A stretch of 64,000 nucleotides of DNA from an uncultured PS1 clade bacterium (GCA_902624095.1 CACNWB010000006.1:24819-88818), one strand, 5' to 3'; shown: positions 46,997-56,655, numbered from the stretch's first letter. The notes: a model not told the origin generated them from the sequence alone. Numbers and translations are program-made.

Positions 46997-48019
46997 CTAG
47001 CTTGCCTTTCTGACTCGCGCCATCAGTTGCGCCACATGTTCTGGCGGTGTTTCGGGAAGAATGCCGTGTCCTAGATTAAATATGAAACGCCGATTTGCGA
47101 AATCCTCCAAAATCACGTCAATTGCCGCGTCAAGCTCTTCCCCGCCTGCAACCAATATTTGCGGGTCGAGATTACCCTGCAAAACAACCTCCGGCCCACA
47201 AGCAGAAGACACCTCTTGCCGGTTCGCATTTGTATCAAGAGCCAATACGTCACATTGGGTTCGCCGCACATAATTTTCCAAGGGGCCTTGCGCGCCACGC
47301 GGAAAACCGATGACGGGCGTATCGAACCCCTTGGCACGCAAGCTAGAAATAATGGCTTGCACGGGCTTTATGCACCAACGATCAAACGCTTCTCCTTGCA
47401 AGCTCGCCGCCCAGCTTTCAAAAAGCTGTACCACGTCAGCGCCGGCAGAAATTTGCTCGGCCAGATAGTCAACGGTTGCATCAACCAGCATGTCGATAAT
47501 TTCCTGAAATTTTTCCGGCTCGGTTCGCGCAAGCTCGCGCGCTGGGGCTTGGTCGGGCGTGCCGCGTCCGGCTACCATGTAGGTTGCAACCGTCCAGGGC
47601 GCACCAGCAAAACCAATCAGCGTAGTGCTGGCTGGCAGGCTTTTGGTCAGCCGGCTCAATGTTTCGCTGATTGGAGCTAAATGCGCCCGCGCGCCTTTGA
47701 GTGACAAATCAGACGTGCAAGATATCGGCTCCAACCTTGGGCCCTCACCAGTCTCAAACCATAATTTCTGACCTAGTGCATGCGGTACAAGCAAAATATC
47801 TGCAAACACAATAGAAGCATCAAAGCCATAGCGCCGAATAGGTTGCAAGGTCACTTCTTCTGCCAACTCAGGTGAATAGCATAAATCCAGAAATCCTCCC
47901 GCTTCAGCACGCACGCGACGATATTCGGGCAGATATCTGCCCGCCTGACGCATCAGCCATACAGGGGGGGCGCCAGGAATTTTCTGTTGTCTGATAAGAT
48001 CAAGAAGTGGTTTTGTCAT
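46997..48019 (-). CDS. hemE: Uroporphyrinogen decarboxylase
   Basis: A 340-residue enzyme that decarboxylates the four acetate groups of uroporphyrinogen III. The signatures are PPVWLMRQAGRYLPEYRRVR near the N-terminus, GFAGAPWTVATYMVAGRG and QLFESWAASL; FNLGHGILPETPPEHV is the conserved end. Length is normal. It lies directly next to the putative oriC, as in Caulobacter crescentus. Confidence 0.97.
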   Translation of the reverse strand: MTKPLLDLIRQQKIPGAPPVWLMRQAGRYLPEYRRVRAEAGGFLDLCYSPELAEEVTLQPIRRYGFDASIVFADILLVPHALGQKLWFETGEGPRLEPISCTSDLSLKGARAHLAPISETLSRLTKSLPASTTLIGFAGAPWTVATYMVAGRGTPDQAPARELARTEPEKFQEIIDMLVDATVDYLAEQISAGADVVQLFESWAASLQGEAFDRWCIKPVQAIISSLRAKGFDTPVIGFPRGAQGPLENYVRRTQCDVLALDTNANRQEVSSACGPEVVLQGNLDPQILVAGGEELDAAIDVILEDFANRRFIFNLGHGILPETPPEHVAQLMARVRKAS

Positions 48020-48448
48020 GGGGCATTTTTCCGTGACGGGACAGTAGTGAGCTCTCTTTATATATTAATAATAAAAGTAGTAGTTGTTTTTGTGTCGCGT
48101 TTGCCCTGTGGATTAACATTATCGGTGTCAGTCTTACACACTTCTGCACTGTGGATGATTTATGGATAAGTTCGGGGGTAAACAAAAACAGCACACAAGT
48201 TTTAATAAACTACTTATAAACTAGACGTCTAAAAGCGTTGTGAAAAACGGGTATAATGGGGATAATAAGAAGAAAGTATTCGAAGCGTTTTATCCCAGTT
48301 TTTCACAACAGTTATGTTAAATTTATTAAATCGCGTATAAGCCGCCAGTTGAAATTGCGCGGATGTGAACAAAATAGCTTGGAAAGCCGCGAACCCCGAT
48401 TTATCCTCACTGTCCACGTAACTCACAGGAAATCGGAGCCGCGCCGCG
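48020..48448. other. Putative chromosomal replication origin (oriC)
   Basis: A 429-base stretch with no gene, the only one over 300 bases in the window. It is much more AT-rich than the neighbours, with an unwinding-type tract at about 48055-48092 (TTTATATATTAATAATAAAA). Near-consensus DnaA boxes (one mismatch to TGTGGATAA/TTATCCACA) occur at 48107-48115, 48150-48158, 48161-48169, 48257-48265 and, on the other strand, 48411-48419; weaker ones lie near 48290 and 48299. The hemE neighbour, and parABS about 7-12 kb away, match origins of alphaproteobacteria. It also holds the promoters of the divergent hemE and PPDK-regulator genes. Confidence 0.8.
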
Positions 48449-49288
48449 GTGAGCGAAAAGTACTATCACCTGCATTTAATCTCAGACAGTACTGGCGAAA
48501 CCATCAATGTGGTCGCTAAAGCTGTTTGCGCGCGATTTGTTGGCGCAACGGCTATTGAGCATGTTTATGGGTTGGTGCGAGGTAAAAAACAATTAACGCG
48601 CGCCATCACATCAATTGAGGAAAACCCTGGACCAGTTATGTTTTCGATTATTGATGCAGGTCTGCGACAGGATCTGGAACGCGCTTGTGATAGACTGCAA
48701 GTGCCGAGCATGTCGGTACTCGACCCGTTTGTCAGCACGATGGGATCTTATCTCAATGTGGAAATCAGCGGTAAGCCAGGTAGCCAACACGAAATGGATA
48801 CGGACTATTTCAAGCGCATCGCAGCTCTCAATTACACGATCCGTCATGATGATGGCCAGAGCCAGGGCGATCTTAACGATGCCGATGTCATTTTGACCGG
48901 CGTTAGCCGCACCTCCAAAACACCAACCTGTATGTATCTGGCCAATCGTGGCATCAAGGCGGCAAATGTGCCGCTGGTACCAGGCATCGACCCGCCCAAT
49001 GAATTGCTCAACGCTACTCGACCCCTGATCGTCGGGCTAACAACCAGTACGGAGCGCCTTATGCAAATTCGGAAAAATCGCTTGCTCTCAATGCAAGAAA
49101 CGAATGAGACAGAATATATTGACCCGGGACTCATTAAAAGCGAAACGGCTGAGGCGCGACGTTTGTTTGCGCGCAATAATTGGCCAGTAATTGATGTGAC
49201 GCGCCGATCGATTGAGGAGATCGCCAGCACTATTTTGAATCTCTATCAGGAACATAACGCCAAATCTTCGGTGTTACACGGTCTATGA
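48449..49288 (+). CDS. Pyruvate, phosphate dikinase regulatory protein (DUF299 family)
   Basis: A 279-residue bifunctional kinase/phosphorylase that inactivates and reactivates pyruvate phosphate dikinase (or PEP synthase). The beginning YHLHLISDSTGETINVVAKAV and the P-loop DVILTGVSRTSKTPTCMYLANRG are family signatures, with VPLVPGIDPP and IVGLTTSTERLMQIRKNRL. A GTG start with GGAG upstream. The neighbours are maf, aroE and coaE, all linked by stop-start overlaps, so the gene heads that operon at the origin. Confidence 0.94.
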   Translation: MSEKYYHLHLISDSTGETINVVAKAVCARFVGATAIEHVYGLVRGKKQLTRAITSIEENPGPVMFSIIDAGLRQDLERACDRLQVPSMSVLDPFVSTMGSYLNVEISGKPGSQHEMDTDYFKRIAALNYTIRHDDGQSQGDLNDADVILTGVSRTSKTPTCMYLANRGIKAANVPLVPGIDPPNELLNATRPLIVGLTTSTERLMQIRKNRLLSMQETNETEYIDPGLIKSETAEARRLFARNNWPVIDVTRRSIEEIASTILNLYQEHNAKSSVLHGL

Positions 49289-49881
49289 CGGGCATGGGCG
49301 AGCAAAAATCCCTTACGCTGGCTTCGGGCAGCCAGGTGCGTGCGGCACTCATGCGCGGCGCAGGTCTTGAGTTCGACATTGCCGTTTCGGGCGTCAATGA
49401 GGAAGCCATCAAAGCCCGTCATCGCGGCACCCCCGATGCGCTGGTACTCAAGCTTGCGGAGGCCAAGGCGCGTGCGATTGCTCGTGACGGGTTGGTTGTC
49501 GGAGCGGATCAAATATTGATGTGCGAAGGGGTTTTGTTCGACAAACCGATAAACATGGAAGAAGCACGCGAGAACTTGAAAAAATTTAGAGGCCGCACCC
49601 ACGCACTTATCAGCGGTACAGTTTTACTTGATGATGGCAAGTCAGTTTGGTCGTTGGCCGAACAGGTGACATTGACCATGCGCCAGTTCAGCGATGAATT
49701 TCTAGAAGCCTATTTGCTAGATGTCGGTGAGGATGTGTTGAAATCGGTCGGGTGTTATCAGTTAGAGGGGCCGGGCGTTCAGCTTTTTGAAGAGGTGAAC
49801 GGCGATTATTTTGCCATTCTCGGGCTGCCGCTGGTGCCGCTTCTGGGCGCGCTTCGTGCGAGCGGTGCGGTGCAGCCATGA
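49285..49881 (+). CDS. maf: Maf-family nucleoside triphosphate pyrophosphatase
   Basis: A 198-residue Maf/YceF-type enzyme that hydrolyses non-canonical or modified nucleoside triphosphates. The opening LTLASGSQVRAALM matches the family, then VVGADQILMCEG, with the catalytic Asp, and FRGRTHALISG. The end is somewhat variable, without the usual ESC motif. The subfamily cannot be decided by eye. ATGA overlaps with both neighbours show translational coupling. Confidence 0.9.
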   Translation: MTGMGEQKSLTLASGSQVRAALMRGAGLEFDIAVSGVNEEAIKARHRGTPDALVLKLAEAKARAIARDGLVVGADQILMCEGVLFDKPINMEEARENLKKFRGRTHALISGTVLLDDGKSVWSLAEQVTLTMRQFSDEFLEAYLLDVGEDVLKSVGCYQLEGPGVQLFEEVNGDYFAILGLPLVPLLGALRASGAVQP

Positions 49882-50720
49882 GTGCGCGCTACGGTGTTGT
49901 TGGGTGGCCTGTGGCGCATTCCCGTTCGCCGCTCATCCATAACTACTGGTTGCAAGAGGCCGGCATTGACGCTGTTTATGAGGCTGTGGCCGTGCCGCCT
50001 GAGGCCAACTTTAGGGCAAAGTTGGAAGAACTGCGTGGGCAGGGGTTTGCTGGCGTTAACGTCACCATTCCCCATAAAGAAGCCGCCTATGCCGCGGTCG
50101 ACACGCACGATGAGGCGGCCGCCCTTTTGGGCGCGGTTAACACAATCTTGCTCACGGGTGGCAAAATAAGCGGGCACAACACCGATGGACGCGGTTTCAT
50201 CGACAGCCTTTCGTCGGCACGCGACTGGACATCGGGCCCGGCCCTGGTTTTGGGAGCGGGCGGCGCGGCGCGTGCCATTGTTGGCGCATTATTGGCCGCC
50301 GGGCTTGCCGATATTCGCGTGTGTAACCGCACCCGCGCCCGCGCCGAAGCTGTTGCGGCGCTGGCAGACAAGCCTGAAGATACGGGGTTTGTGCGGGTTT
50401 TTGATTGGGGGGCGCGGGAACGAGCCGCCGAAGCTGCAACGCTTCTTGTAAATACCACCAGCCTCGGCATGCAGGGGTCTCCAGCGCTGGATATGGGCCT
50501 TGACACATTGGCGGCTAAGGCAACCGTTGCCGATATCGTTTATGTGCCACCGGAAACCGATTTGTTGGCACGCGCCAGGTCTCAGGGGCATATGCCGGTT
50601 AACGGGCTGGGCATGCTGGTGCATCAGGCCGCGCATGCATTTGACTTGTGGTTTGGCCAGCATCCGGCTTTTGATAATGTATTGCGCGATCGCTTGCACC
50701 GCGATCTTGGGGCAGCATGA
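49878..50720 (+). CDS. aroE: Shikimate dehydrogenase
   Basis: A 280-residue NADP-dependent enzyme that reduces 3-dehydroshikimate in aromatic amino acid synthesis. The N-terminal motif GVVGWPVAHSRSPLIHNYWL, the catalytic Lys in VNVTIPHKEAAY, the NTDGRGF Asp, the dinucleotide loop LGAGGAARAIVGAL and VNTTSLGMQG are all present. It overlaps maf and coaE by four bases each. Confidence 0.95.
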   Translation: MSARYGVVGWPVAHSRSPLIHNYWLQEAGIDAVYEAVAVPPEANFRAKLEELRGQGFAGVNVTIPHKEAAYAAVDTHDEAAALLGAVNTILLTGGKISGHNTDGRGFIDSLSSARDWTSGPALVLGAGGAARAIVGALLAAGLADIRVCNRTRARAEAVAALADKPEDTGFVRVFDWGARERAAEAATLLVNTTSLGMQGSPALDMGLDTLAAKATVADIVYVPPETDLLARARSQGHMPVNGLGMLVHQAAHAFDLWFGQHPAFDNVLRDRLHRDLGAA

Positions 50721-51361
50721 TGTATTTGATCGGTTTGACGGGCTCAATCGGTATGGGTAAAACTCAAACCGCCGCATTGTTTGAAGAAGAGGGCGTGCCG
50801 CGCTATGACGCCGATGCCGCCGTGCATGGCCTTTATGAAGTTGGCGGCGCCGCGGTCGGGCCGATTGGCGAGATGTTTCCCGAAGCCGTGCGCGACGGCG
50901 CCGTGGACCGCGCCGCGCTGGGCCGGGTTGTTTTGAAAGATGGTGCGAAGCTGGCCGCACTGGAAAAAATGGTGCACCCGCTGGCAAACGCAACACAGGT
51001 CGACTTTCTGAACGCACAAATGGCAGCGGGCGCGTCTCACGTGCTCTTGGATATTCCGCTGCTGTTTGAAACGGGGGGCCATGAATATGTTGATTGCGTG
51101 GTTGTCGTCAGCGCGCCGCCGGATATTCAACGTGCGCGCGTGCTGGAGCGCTCCGGCATGACAGAAGAAAAGTTTGCCGATATACTGGTTAAACAAATGC
51201 CTGATTCCGACAAGCGGGCGGCGGCGGATTTTATCGTCGACAGTTCGGTTTCGGTAGCTGATGCGCACCGGCAGGTGAAAGAAATTCTCGCCGCAGTGCG
51301 CGGCCTTAAAGGCACGGTGTTGCAGGCGCGCCTGGATCGGGCGCAAGGCCGGGACAAATAG
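50717..51361 (+). CDS. coaE: Dephospho-CoA kinase
   Basis: A 214-residue kinase for the last step of coenzyme A synthesis. The P-loop [15 protein letters not shown], the substrate loop [12 protein letters not shown], the lid [27 protein letters not shown] and the C-terminal [10 protein letters not shown] are conserved. The first two codons are both ATG; the second could be the start. It overlaps aroE and is followed by dnaQ after 22 bases. Confidence 0.95.
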   Translation: MMYLIGLTGSIGMGKTQTAALFEEEGVPRYDADAAVHGLYEVGGAAVGPIGEMFPEAVRDGAVDRAALGRVVLKDGAKLAALEKMVHPLANATQVDFLNAQMAAGASHVLLDIPLLFETGGHEYVDCVVVVSAPPDIQRARVLERSGMTEEKFADILVKQMPDSDKRAAADFIVDSSVSVADAHRQVKEILAAVRGLKGTVLQARLDRAQGRDK

Positions 51362-51383
51362 ACGAAGAAAAAAGGAAAAGATT

Positions 51384-52112
51384 TTGCGCGAAATTATTCT
51401 CGATACAGAAACCACCGGGCTAGACCCGTCGCGGGGCGACCGAATTGTTGAGATCGGGTGTCTAGAGCTTGTTAACCGGCTGCCAAGCGGTGAAACATTT
51501 CATGTTTTTATTAATCCCGAACGCGCCATGTCGCCCGAGGCCGAATCTGTGCATGGCATTAGCGATGCGTTTTTGGCCGATAAGCCGAAATTTGCCGATA
51601 TTGTCGAGGGGTTTTTGGAATTTGTCGGAAGCGACCCATTGGTTATTCACAACGCGGCTTTTGATATGAAATTTCTGAATGCCGAGCTTGAGCATGTCGG
51701 CCGCGCGCCGCTGGAGAACAATCCGGTGATTGATACGCTGGCCATGGCGCGAAAACGCTTTCCGGGCGCGCCCGCCTCGCTTGATGCGCTGTGTCGTCGC
51801 TTCGGGGTTGACAATTCGGGCCGCGTGCATCACGGCGCGCTGCTCGACAGCGAATTGCTGGCAGATGTTTATTTGGAGCTTTCCGGCGGTCGCCAGCCCG
51901 GGCTGGTTTTTCAAGCCGACGCCGCGCGTGCCACAGATGCGAGAACCACGCCCGATGCTGACCTGTTGCGCCAGCCGCAGCAACGTCGACCTTCCCCGTT
52001 GCCCCCGCGCCTTTCCGAAGATGAACGTATCGCTCATAGAGGGTTTCTGGAAGATTTGCCACAAAACGCGATATGGTTCGACAACGCCTCTAACGCGCGC
52101 AGGCAGACGTAG
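51384..52112 (+). CDS. dnaQ: DNA polymerase III epsilon subunit
   Basis: A 242-residue proofreading exonuclease of the DEDDh type: Exo[16 protein letters not shown], Exo[15 protein letters not shown] and ExoIII with the [18 protein letters not shown] pattern. The C-terminal tail (about 185-242) binds the polymerase subunit. The start is a TTG with AAGGAAAAG upstream; it is chosen because it puts [10 protein letters not shown] at the usual N-terminus. It is convergent with secB. Confidence 0.94.
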   Translation: MREIILDTETTGLDPSRGDRIVEIGCLELVNRLPSGETFHVFINPERAMSPEAESVHGISDAFLADKPKFADIVEGFLEFVGSDPLVIHNAAFDMKFLNAELEHVGRAPLENNPVIDTLAMARKRFPGAPASLDALCRRFGVDNSGRVHHGALLDSELLADVYLELSGGRQPGLVFQADAARATDARTTPDADLLRQPQQRRPSPLPPRLSEDERIAHRGFLEDLPQNAIWFDNASNARRQT

Positions 52113-52128
52113 GAATTAAGCGCAAAAT

Positions 52129-52656
52129 TCAGTGCGCTTTGCCGTCTTCTTTTCCATCCTTTTGAGAGGTCGAGGGGTCTTCCGCCTTGCCATGTTCGCC
52201 GCGCTGGTAAAGATCCAGGAAATCAATTGGGTCCAACATGATGGGCGGGTAGCCGCCATCGCGTGTGACATCGGCTAATATGCGGCGGGTAAAGGGGAAT
52301 AATTGCCGTGGAGCTTCAATGAGCAAAACCGGCCTGACGTCATTTTCTGGAATATTGATGAGCCGGAACACGCCGCAATACGTAAGTTCTGCAATGAATG
52401 CGACTTGTTCGCCAAACTTTGCCTGAATGGTAAATTTCAATCCGACCTCGAAATCATTTTCAGCCAGCTTGCGTGCGTTGACATTGGCGTCGACGCCGAT
52501 ATCGGGATTGCCCCCATCGGGCGGTGTCAGCGTCGGAGCCGCCGGATTTTCAAACGATAGGTCGCGCACATATTGGGTCAGAATTTGCAAACCCGGCTGT
52601 TCACCGGCTTCCTTGCCGCCAGTCTTTGGTGGGGGTGAGTTTGGCGTCTCGCTCAT
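52129..52656 (-). CDS. secB: Protein-export chaperone SecB
   Basis: A 175-residue tetrameric chaperone that carries unfolded precursors to SecA. The conserved core is LQILTQYVRDLSFENPAAP, NDFEVGLKFTIQAKFGEQVAFIAELTYCGVFRL and LIEAPRQLFPFTRRILADVTRDGGYPPIMLDPIDF. The C-terminal tail is extended, charged and rich in Lys and Asp (GKAEDPSTSQKDGKEDGKAH), longer than in E. coli. Its usual partner SecA is not in the window. Confidence 0.96.
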   Translation of the reverse strand: MSETPNSPPPKTGGKEAGEQPGLQILTQYVRDLSFENPAAPTLTPPDGGNPDIGVDANVNARKLAENDFEVGLKFTIQAKFGEQVAFIAELTYCGVFRLINIPENDVRPVLLIEAPRQLFPFTRRILADVTRDGGYPPIMLDPIDFLDLYQRGEHGKAEDPSTSQKDGKEDGKAH

Positions 52657-52692
52657 TTTTGTCCTCCGGTTTATGGTGTGGCGATAATGAAC

Positions 52693-53148
52693 CTAATCGT
52701 CGGGATCCTCAACGCGATAATCGCCGTCGATAATTTTTGCATCCGCGGGGTTCTGGGTGCTCCCGCGCCGCACGCTGAAGCCCGAAAACAATTTCGGCAG
52801 AATGAAGCCGGCCGCCAGCTCCAACACAAACAGCCGCGTCGCGGGAAAAAGCAACAAAAAACCCAGCGTATCGGTCATAAAGCCTGGCGTCAGCAGCAAA
52901 ATTCCGGCCATGAGAATAAGGACGCCATGCACAATCTCGCCCACGGGCGGCTTGCCGGCCGCCATTTGTGCCTGCGTGCGCGCAAGCGCGTCAATTCCTT
53001 GACGGCGTATTGCGCGTGCGCCGAGCATCGCCGTTGCCAAAATGACGAGAAGCGTCCAGCCAAGGCCAATCGCCCCGCCAATTTGAACGAACAGGGTAAT
53101 TTCAATAATCGGCACAATGATTAAAATCAGCGGAATGAGGCCGGGCAT
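52693..53148 (-). CDS. fxsA: FxsA-family membrane protein
   Basis: A 151-residue cytoplasmic-membrane protein with three to four helices. FxsA features are PLILIIVPIIEITLFVQIGGAIGLGWTLLVILATAMLGARAIRRQG near the start and ILMAGILLLTPGFMTDTLGFLLLFP. In E. coli it lowers the exclusion of phage T7 by plasmid F; the general role is unknown. The ATG at 53148 is used because AAGGAGAAG lies just upstream. The adjacent secB and the divergent Tim44-like gene are a common alphaproteobacterial arrangement. Confidence 0.92.
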   Translation of the reverse strand: MPGLIPLILIIVPIIEITLFVQIGGAIGLGWTLLVILATAMLGARAIRRQGIDALARTQAQMAAGKPPVGEIVHGVLILMAGILLLTPGFMTDTLGFLLLFPATRLFVLELAAGFILPKLFSGFSVRRGSTQNPADAKIIDGDYRVEDPDD

Positions 53149-53275
53149 GTCTTCTCCTTGCTGCGGCATCATAGCATCTGACACCTTGCAGGCCAGCGCT
53201 TAACACGGGGCCTAAAAAAGGGCATACTGAATTCTTATCTTGTAGGAGCGCATCATCGATCTCGTTAACCTCATT

Positions 53276-53968
53276 TTGTTGGTTGTTGTCATCGCCGTGT
53301 TTTATCGTTTGCGATCTGTCTTGGGCATGCGCAATGAAGAAGACGATAATACTGGCCGTCACGACGCCTATCGCCTGAACCGTGAGGCGTTCGATACCGC
53401 AAAAGACGCCGGAAAAGACACCCTGAAAGACGGTGGGAAAGACACTGCACCGGCCGGCGACGCAGAATCCGTCGGCGCGTCCGAAGCCTCCAGGCCATTT
53501 GCAGAACCGATGGATGACACACCGATCGAGGTCGGCAAGGGCCTGACATTGGTGCGCGAAAAAGACCCTGATTTTGACGAGGAGACTTTCGTCGAGGGCG
53601 CGCGGAAATTATACGAGATGATATTGCTGGAGTTCGCCGCCGGTGACCTTACCGGAGTGAAGGATTTTCTGGGACCCGACGTACTGGCCGGCTTTGATGC
53701 CGCCATTCAACGGCGTGAAGAAGCGGGCGAGCATTTAGTAACCGAAATTCATGCGCTGGCACGCCCGGTCATCGAAGACGCCGAATATGACAATGGGGTC
53801 GTGCGCCTGTCGGTGCGCTACAGCGCCGATCTGGTGTCGCATATTAGCGGCGCTGGTACTGAAGAGAACACGTCGTCGCCGGCGCGCAGCCGGGATTTGT
53901 GGACCTTCGAGCGCCATGTTCAATCAGACAGTCCGAACTGGCTGCTGATTGCAACCCAGACAGAATAG
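53276..53968 (+). CDS. Tim44-like inner-membrane protein
   Basis: At least 230 residues. One N-terminal membrane helix (LLVVVIAVFYRLRSVLG) and a charged linker precede a C-terminal Tim44/MBA1-like domain (about 85-230) with FDEETFVEGARKLYEMILLEFAAGDLTGVKDFLGP. In mitochondria Tim44 links Hsp70 to the import channel; in bacteria the role is unknown. The TTG at 53276 would cut the membrane helix short: the frame is open to a TAG at 53243 and encodes IIDLVNLI before it, with GGAG before an ATC at 53252. The true start may thus be an uncommon codon. Confidence 0.85.
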   Translation: MLVVVIAVFYRLRSVLGMRNEEDDNTGRHDAYRLNREAFDTAKDAGKDTLKDGGKDTAPAGDAESVGASEASRPFAEPMDDTPIEVGKGLTLVREKDPDFDEETFVEGARKLYEMILLEFAAGDLTGVKDFLGPDVLAGFDAAIQRREEAGEHLVTEIHALARPVIEDAEYDNGVVRLSVRYSADLVSHISGAGTEENTSSPARSRDLWTFERHVQSDSPNWLLIATQTE

Positions 53969-53977
53969 GCCGTTCCC

Positions 53978-54559
53978 TTGGCGGGGTCTGACGATAAAAA
54001 GCAGTTGCCGCTTTCCGGCGAGGATGCCGAGCTTTGGTCGCGCGTCGCGGCGCAAGCCGAACCCTTGCCCGCGCTTCGGCGCGAGCGCCATGTTGAAACG
54101 CGCCGCTCCCGCGCCCTCAAAACCGAAGACCCCGCCCAGCCGCCCGGTAGAAAATCTGCTGATCCGAAAGGCGTTAACCCTGCAAAGCCGAAAACAAAAG
54201 TGCCACCCCGCCCGGTGCCGAAAAAATTGCCAATGCCCGACACGCGCCTTGACCCAAAATCGAGGCGACGGCTGGCGCGCGGCGCCATTGCGATTGATGC
54301 GCGCATTGACCTGCACGGGCTGACGGCGGCCCGCGCGCGGGTGCGTTTGACGGGCTTTCTTATCGCTGCGGCCCAGGTGCCAAACAAGTGGGTGCTGGTT
54401 ATAACTGGCAAGGGACGCGCCGGAGACGGTGTTTTGCGCCGCGAAGTACCGCTCTGGTTCGGCCAGCCGCCGCTAGACCGGCTGGTGATTGCTTATGAGC
54501 CAGCCGCCGGTTCTCATGGTGGGAGTGGTGCGCTTTACGTACACTTGCGCGCGTCATGA
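53978..54559 (+). CDS. Smr-domain protein
   Basis: A 193-residue protein. A charged, proline-rich N-terminal half (about 1-95) is followed by a Smr domain: IDLHGLTAARARVRLTGFL, VLVITGKGRAGDGVLRREVPLW and GALYVHLR. Smr domains in MutS2 and related proteins nick DNA or RNA; the LDLHG and TGKG motifs are intact. The start is a TTG at 53978, nine bases after the Tim44-like stop; no ATG is available near the expected N-terminus. The function is not known. Confidence 0.88.
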   Translation: MAGSDDKKQLPLSGEDAELWSRVAAQAEPLPALRRERHVETRRSRALKTEDPAQPPGRKSADPKGVNPAKPKTKVPPRPVPKKLPMPDTRLDPKSRRRLARGAIAIDARIDLHGLTAARARVRLTGFLIAAAQVPNKWVLVITGKGRAGDGVLRREVPLWFGQPPLDRLVIAYEPAAGSHGGSGALYVHLRAS

Positions 54560-54672
54560 GGGGCGCGCGGTTGCGGGCATTGTGAGAGGGCGCGCCGTGG
54601 AAAAAATTTGACGGCTGTGCAGCGGCGCAAAACGGTGTACAAACAAAAGCGTCAATATAAAGGATGAAACGA

Positions 54673-55272
54673 ATGTCACAGCGGACTGCAACGCGGGTGC
54701 GACAAACCAAGGAAACCAAAATCGAGGTCGCGGTAAACCTTGACGGCACCGGCGACTATACCGTGTCGACTGGTATTGGCTTTCTCGACCACATGCTTGA
54801 GCAATTGTCGCGTCATTCCCTGATCGACCTGAAGGTCGTGGCCGAGGGCGATCTGCATATTGATTTTCACCACACGACGGAAGATACTGGCATCGTTATC
54901 GGCGAAGCCGTTCTCGAGGCGCTGGGCGATTTCAAAGGGCTGACGCGCTATGGCTCGGCAACCATCCCGATGGATGAAACCTGCACACGCGTATCGCTGG
55001 ATGTTTCCCAGCGCCCCTATCTCATATGGAAGGTGGCCTTCACCAAACCCAAGCTGGGCGACATGGATACTGAATTGTTCAAGGAATGGTTTCAGGCGTT
55101 TGCTCAGGCCGCTGGCATAACGTTGCATATCGAAAATCTTTACGGCGAGAACAATCATCATATTGTCGAGAGTTGTTTTAAAGGGTTGGCTCGCGCCTTG
55201 CGCGTGGCCATTGAGATCGACCCGCGCAAATCTGATGCCGTGCCGTCCACCAAGGGTGTATTGGGCAGCTGA
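54673..55272 (+). CDS. hisB: Imidazoleglycerol-phosphate dehydratase
   Basis: A 199-residue single-domain dehydratase for the sixth step of histidine synthesis, without the N-terminal phosphatase of enterobacteria. Metal-binding His motifs [22 protein letters not shown] and [13 protein letters not shown] are complete. The ATG at 54673 is preferred over one nine bases earlier because AAAGGA then has normal spacing. It is the first of five adjacent his genes. Confidence 0.96.
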   Translation: MSQRTATRVRQTKETKIEVAVNLDGTGDYTVSTGIGFLDHMLEQLSRHSLIDLKVVAEGDLHIDFHHTTEDTGIVIGEAVLEALGDFKGLTRYGSATIPMDETCTRVSLDVSQRPYLIWKVAFTKPKLGDMDTELFKEWFQAFAQAAGITLHIENLYGENNHHIVESCFKGLARALRVAIEIDPRKSDAVPSTKGVLGS

Positions 55273-55300
55273 TCGGCGGCGCGGGCGAGGCGACAGGCAC

Positions 55301-55924
55301 GTGAATATTGCTATCATTGACTACGGATCGGGAAATCTGCGGTCGGCGGAAAAAGCCTTTGCGCGCTGTGCACCGGGGCGCAACCTTTATGTAACGGGCG
55401 ACCCGGATGTTGTGGCGCGCGCCGACCATATTGTTCTGCCCGGTGTCGGCGCCTTTGGCGACTGCGCGCAAGGTTTGGCGGCGGTTGACGGACTGCGCGC
55501 CGCGCTCAAGGCGCGCGTGGTCGATGATGGGCGTCCGTTTCTAGGCATTTGCGTTGGCATGCAACTTATGTGCGCTACTGGCACCGAGCGCGGCCAGCAT
55601 GAGGGGCTGGGCTGGTTTGCCGGATCGGTGGATGCGCTGAATGTGGCCGCGCCCCTCAAAGTGCCGCATATGGGCTGGAACACGCTAAACATGCGCGCGC
55701 GCCACTCGGTGTTTGACGGTCTGGATGGCGCGGATTTCTATTTTGTGCACGGCTATACGGCGCGCCCGGAAAATCGGGCGGAAATTGTCGCCGAAACCGA
55801 TTATGGTGGGCCGATTGTGGCATCGCTGGCGCGCGGCAATATGGTCGGCACGCAGTTTCACCCTGAAAAAAGCCAAGCGGCCGGCTTGCGGCTCATTGAA
55901 AATTTTGTGAATTGGCAGCCATGA
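55301..55924 (+). CDS. hisH: Imidazole glycerol phosphate synthase, glutaminase subunit HisH
   Basis: A 207-residue class I glutamine amidotransferase. The opening [18 protein letters not shown], the nucleophile elbow [10 protein letters not shown] with the catalytic Cys, and the final His/Glu pair in [17 protein letters not shown] are intact. It delivers ammonia to HisF. The GTG start at 55301 is fixed by the family N-terminus; the longer open frame upstream overlaps hisB. The end overlaps hisA by four bases. Confidence 0.95.
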   Translation: MNIAIIDYGSGNLRSAEKAFARCAPGRNLYVTGDPDVVARADHIVLPGVGAFGDCAQGLAAVDGLRAALKARVVDDGRPFLGICVGMQLMCATGTERGQHEGLGWFAGSVDALNVAAPLKVPHMGWNTLNMRARHSVFDGLDGADFYFVHGYTARPENRAEIVAETDYGGPIVASLARGNMVGTQFHPEKSQAAGLRLIENFVNWQP

Positions 55925-56655
55925 TTATTTTTCCCGCCATTGATTTGAAAGAAGGCCGTTGCGTGCGCCTTGAACAGGGCGACATGGCGCGCGCGACGAT
56001 TTTTAACGATGACCCTGCCGACCAGGCACGGGCCTTTGCCACGCAGGGCTTCGGGCATTTGCACATTGTCGACCTGGACGGTGCCTTTGCCGGCGCGCCA
56101 GTCAATATGGCGGCGGTCGAGGCGGTGGTCCAGGCCAGCTCTGTTTTTACACAATTGGGAGGCGGCATTCGCGATCTGGCGACCATTGAAGCTTGGCTGC
56201 AAAAAGGCGTCGACAGGGTCATATTGGGCACCGCTGCCTTACGCGACCCGCAACTTGTTCACGCAGGGTGCCGCGCGTTTCCTGGCCGCATTGCGGTTGG
56301 CATTGATGCGCGCGACGGTTTGGTGGCCGTTGAAGGCTGGGCTGAAAAAAGCAATCTGACGGCCACCGAGCTTGCCAAGCGATTTGAAGATGCGGGCGTG
56401 GCGGCGTTGGTTTACACCGACATTGACCGCGACGGCTTGTTGAAGGGCGTGAATGTTACGGCCACGGCAGCGCTCGCGCGCGCAGTGTCGATACCCGTCA
56501 TCGCATCGGGCGGCCTGGCCGGATTGCAGGATGTCCGCGACCTCATCGCGGTCGCCGATAGCGGCATTGTTGGGGCTGTTTCAGGGCGCGCGCTTTATGA
56601 CGGGCGGCTTTCACCGGCAGAGGTTCTGGCGCTGGAGGGCGTGACCTCATGCTGA
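55921..56655 (+). CDS. hisA: Phosphoribosylformimino-5-aminoimidazole carboxamide ribotide isomerase
   Basis: A 244-residue TIM-barrel isomerase. The start [18 protein letters not shown] carries the catalytic Asp, [11 protein letters not shown] follows, and the phosphate loops [11 protein letters not shown] and [11 protein letters not shown] are in place. The ATG at 55921 sits in the ATGA overlap with hisH. It overlaps hisF by seven bases. Confidence 0.95.
   Translation: MIIFPAIDLKEGRCVRLEQGDMARATIFNDDPADQARAFATQGFGHLHIVDLDGAFAGAPVNMAAVEAVVQASSVFTQLGGGIRDLATIEAWLQKGVDRVILGTAALRDPQLVHAGCRAFPGRIAVGIDARDGLVAVEGWAEKSNLTATELAKRFEDAGVAALVYTDIDRDGLLKGVNVTATAALARAVSIPVIASGGLAGLQDVRDLIAVADSGIVGAVSGRALYDGRLSPAEVLALEGVTSC

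Noticed and set aside
48180..48330. Possible CtrA boxes (TTAA-N7-TTAA) in the origin region
   Set aside because: TTAA pairs occur, but the spacing is five or the second half deviates; not strong enough to list.
52118..52139. Small inverted repeat between dnaQ and secB as bidirectional terminator
   Set aside because: Stem of six pairs, loop of ten and only a short T-run; too weak.
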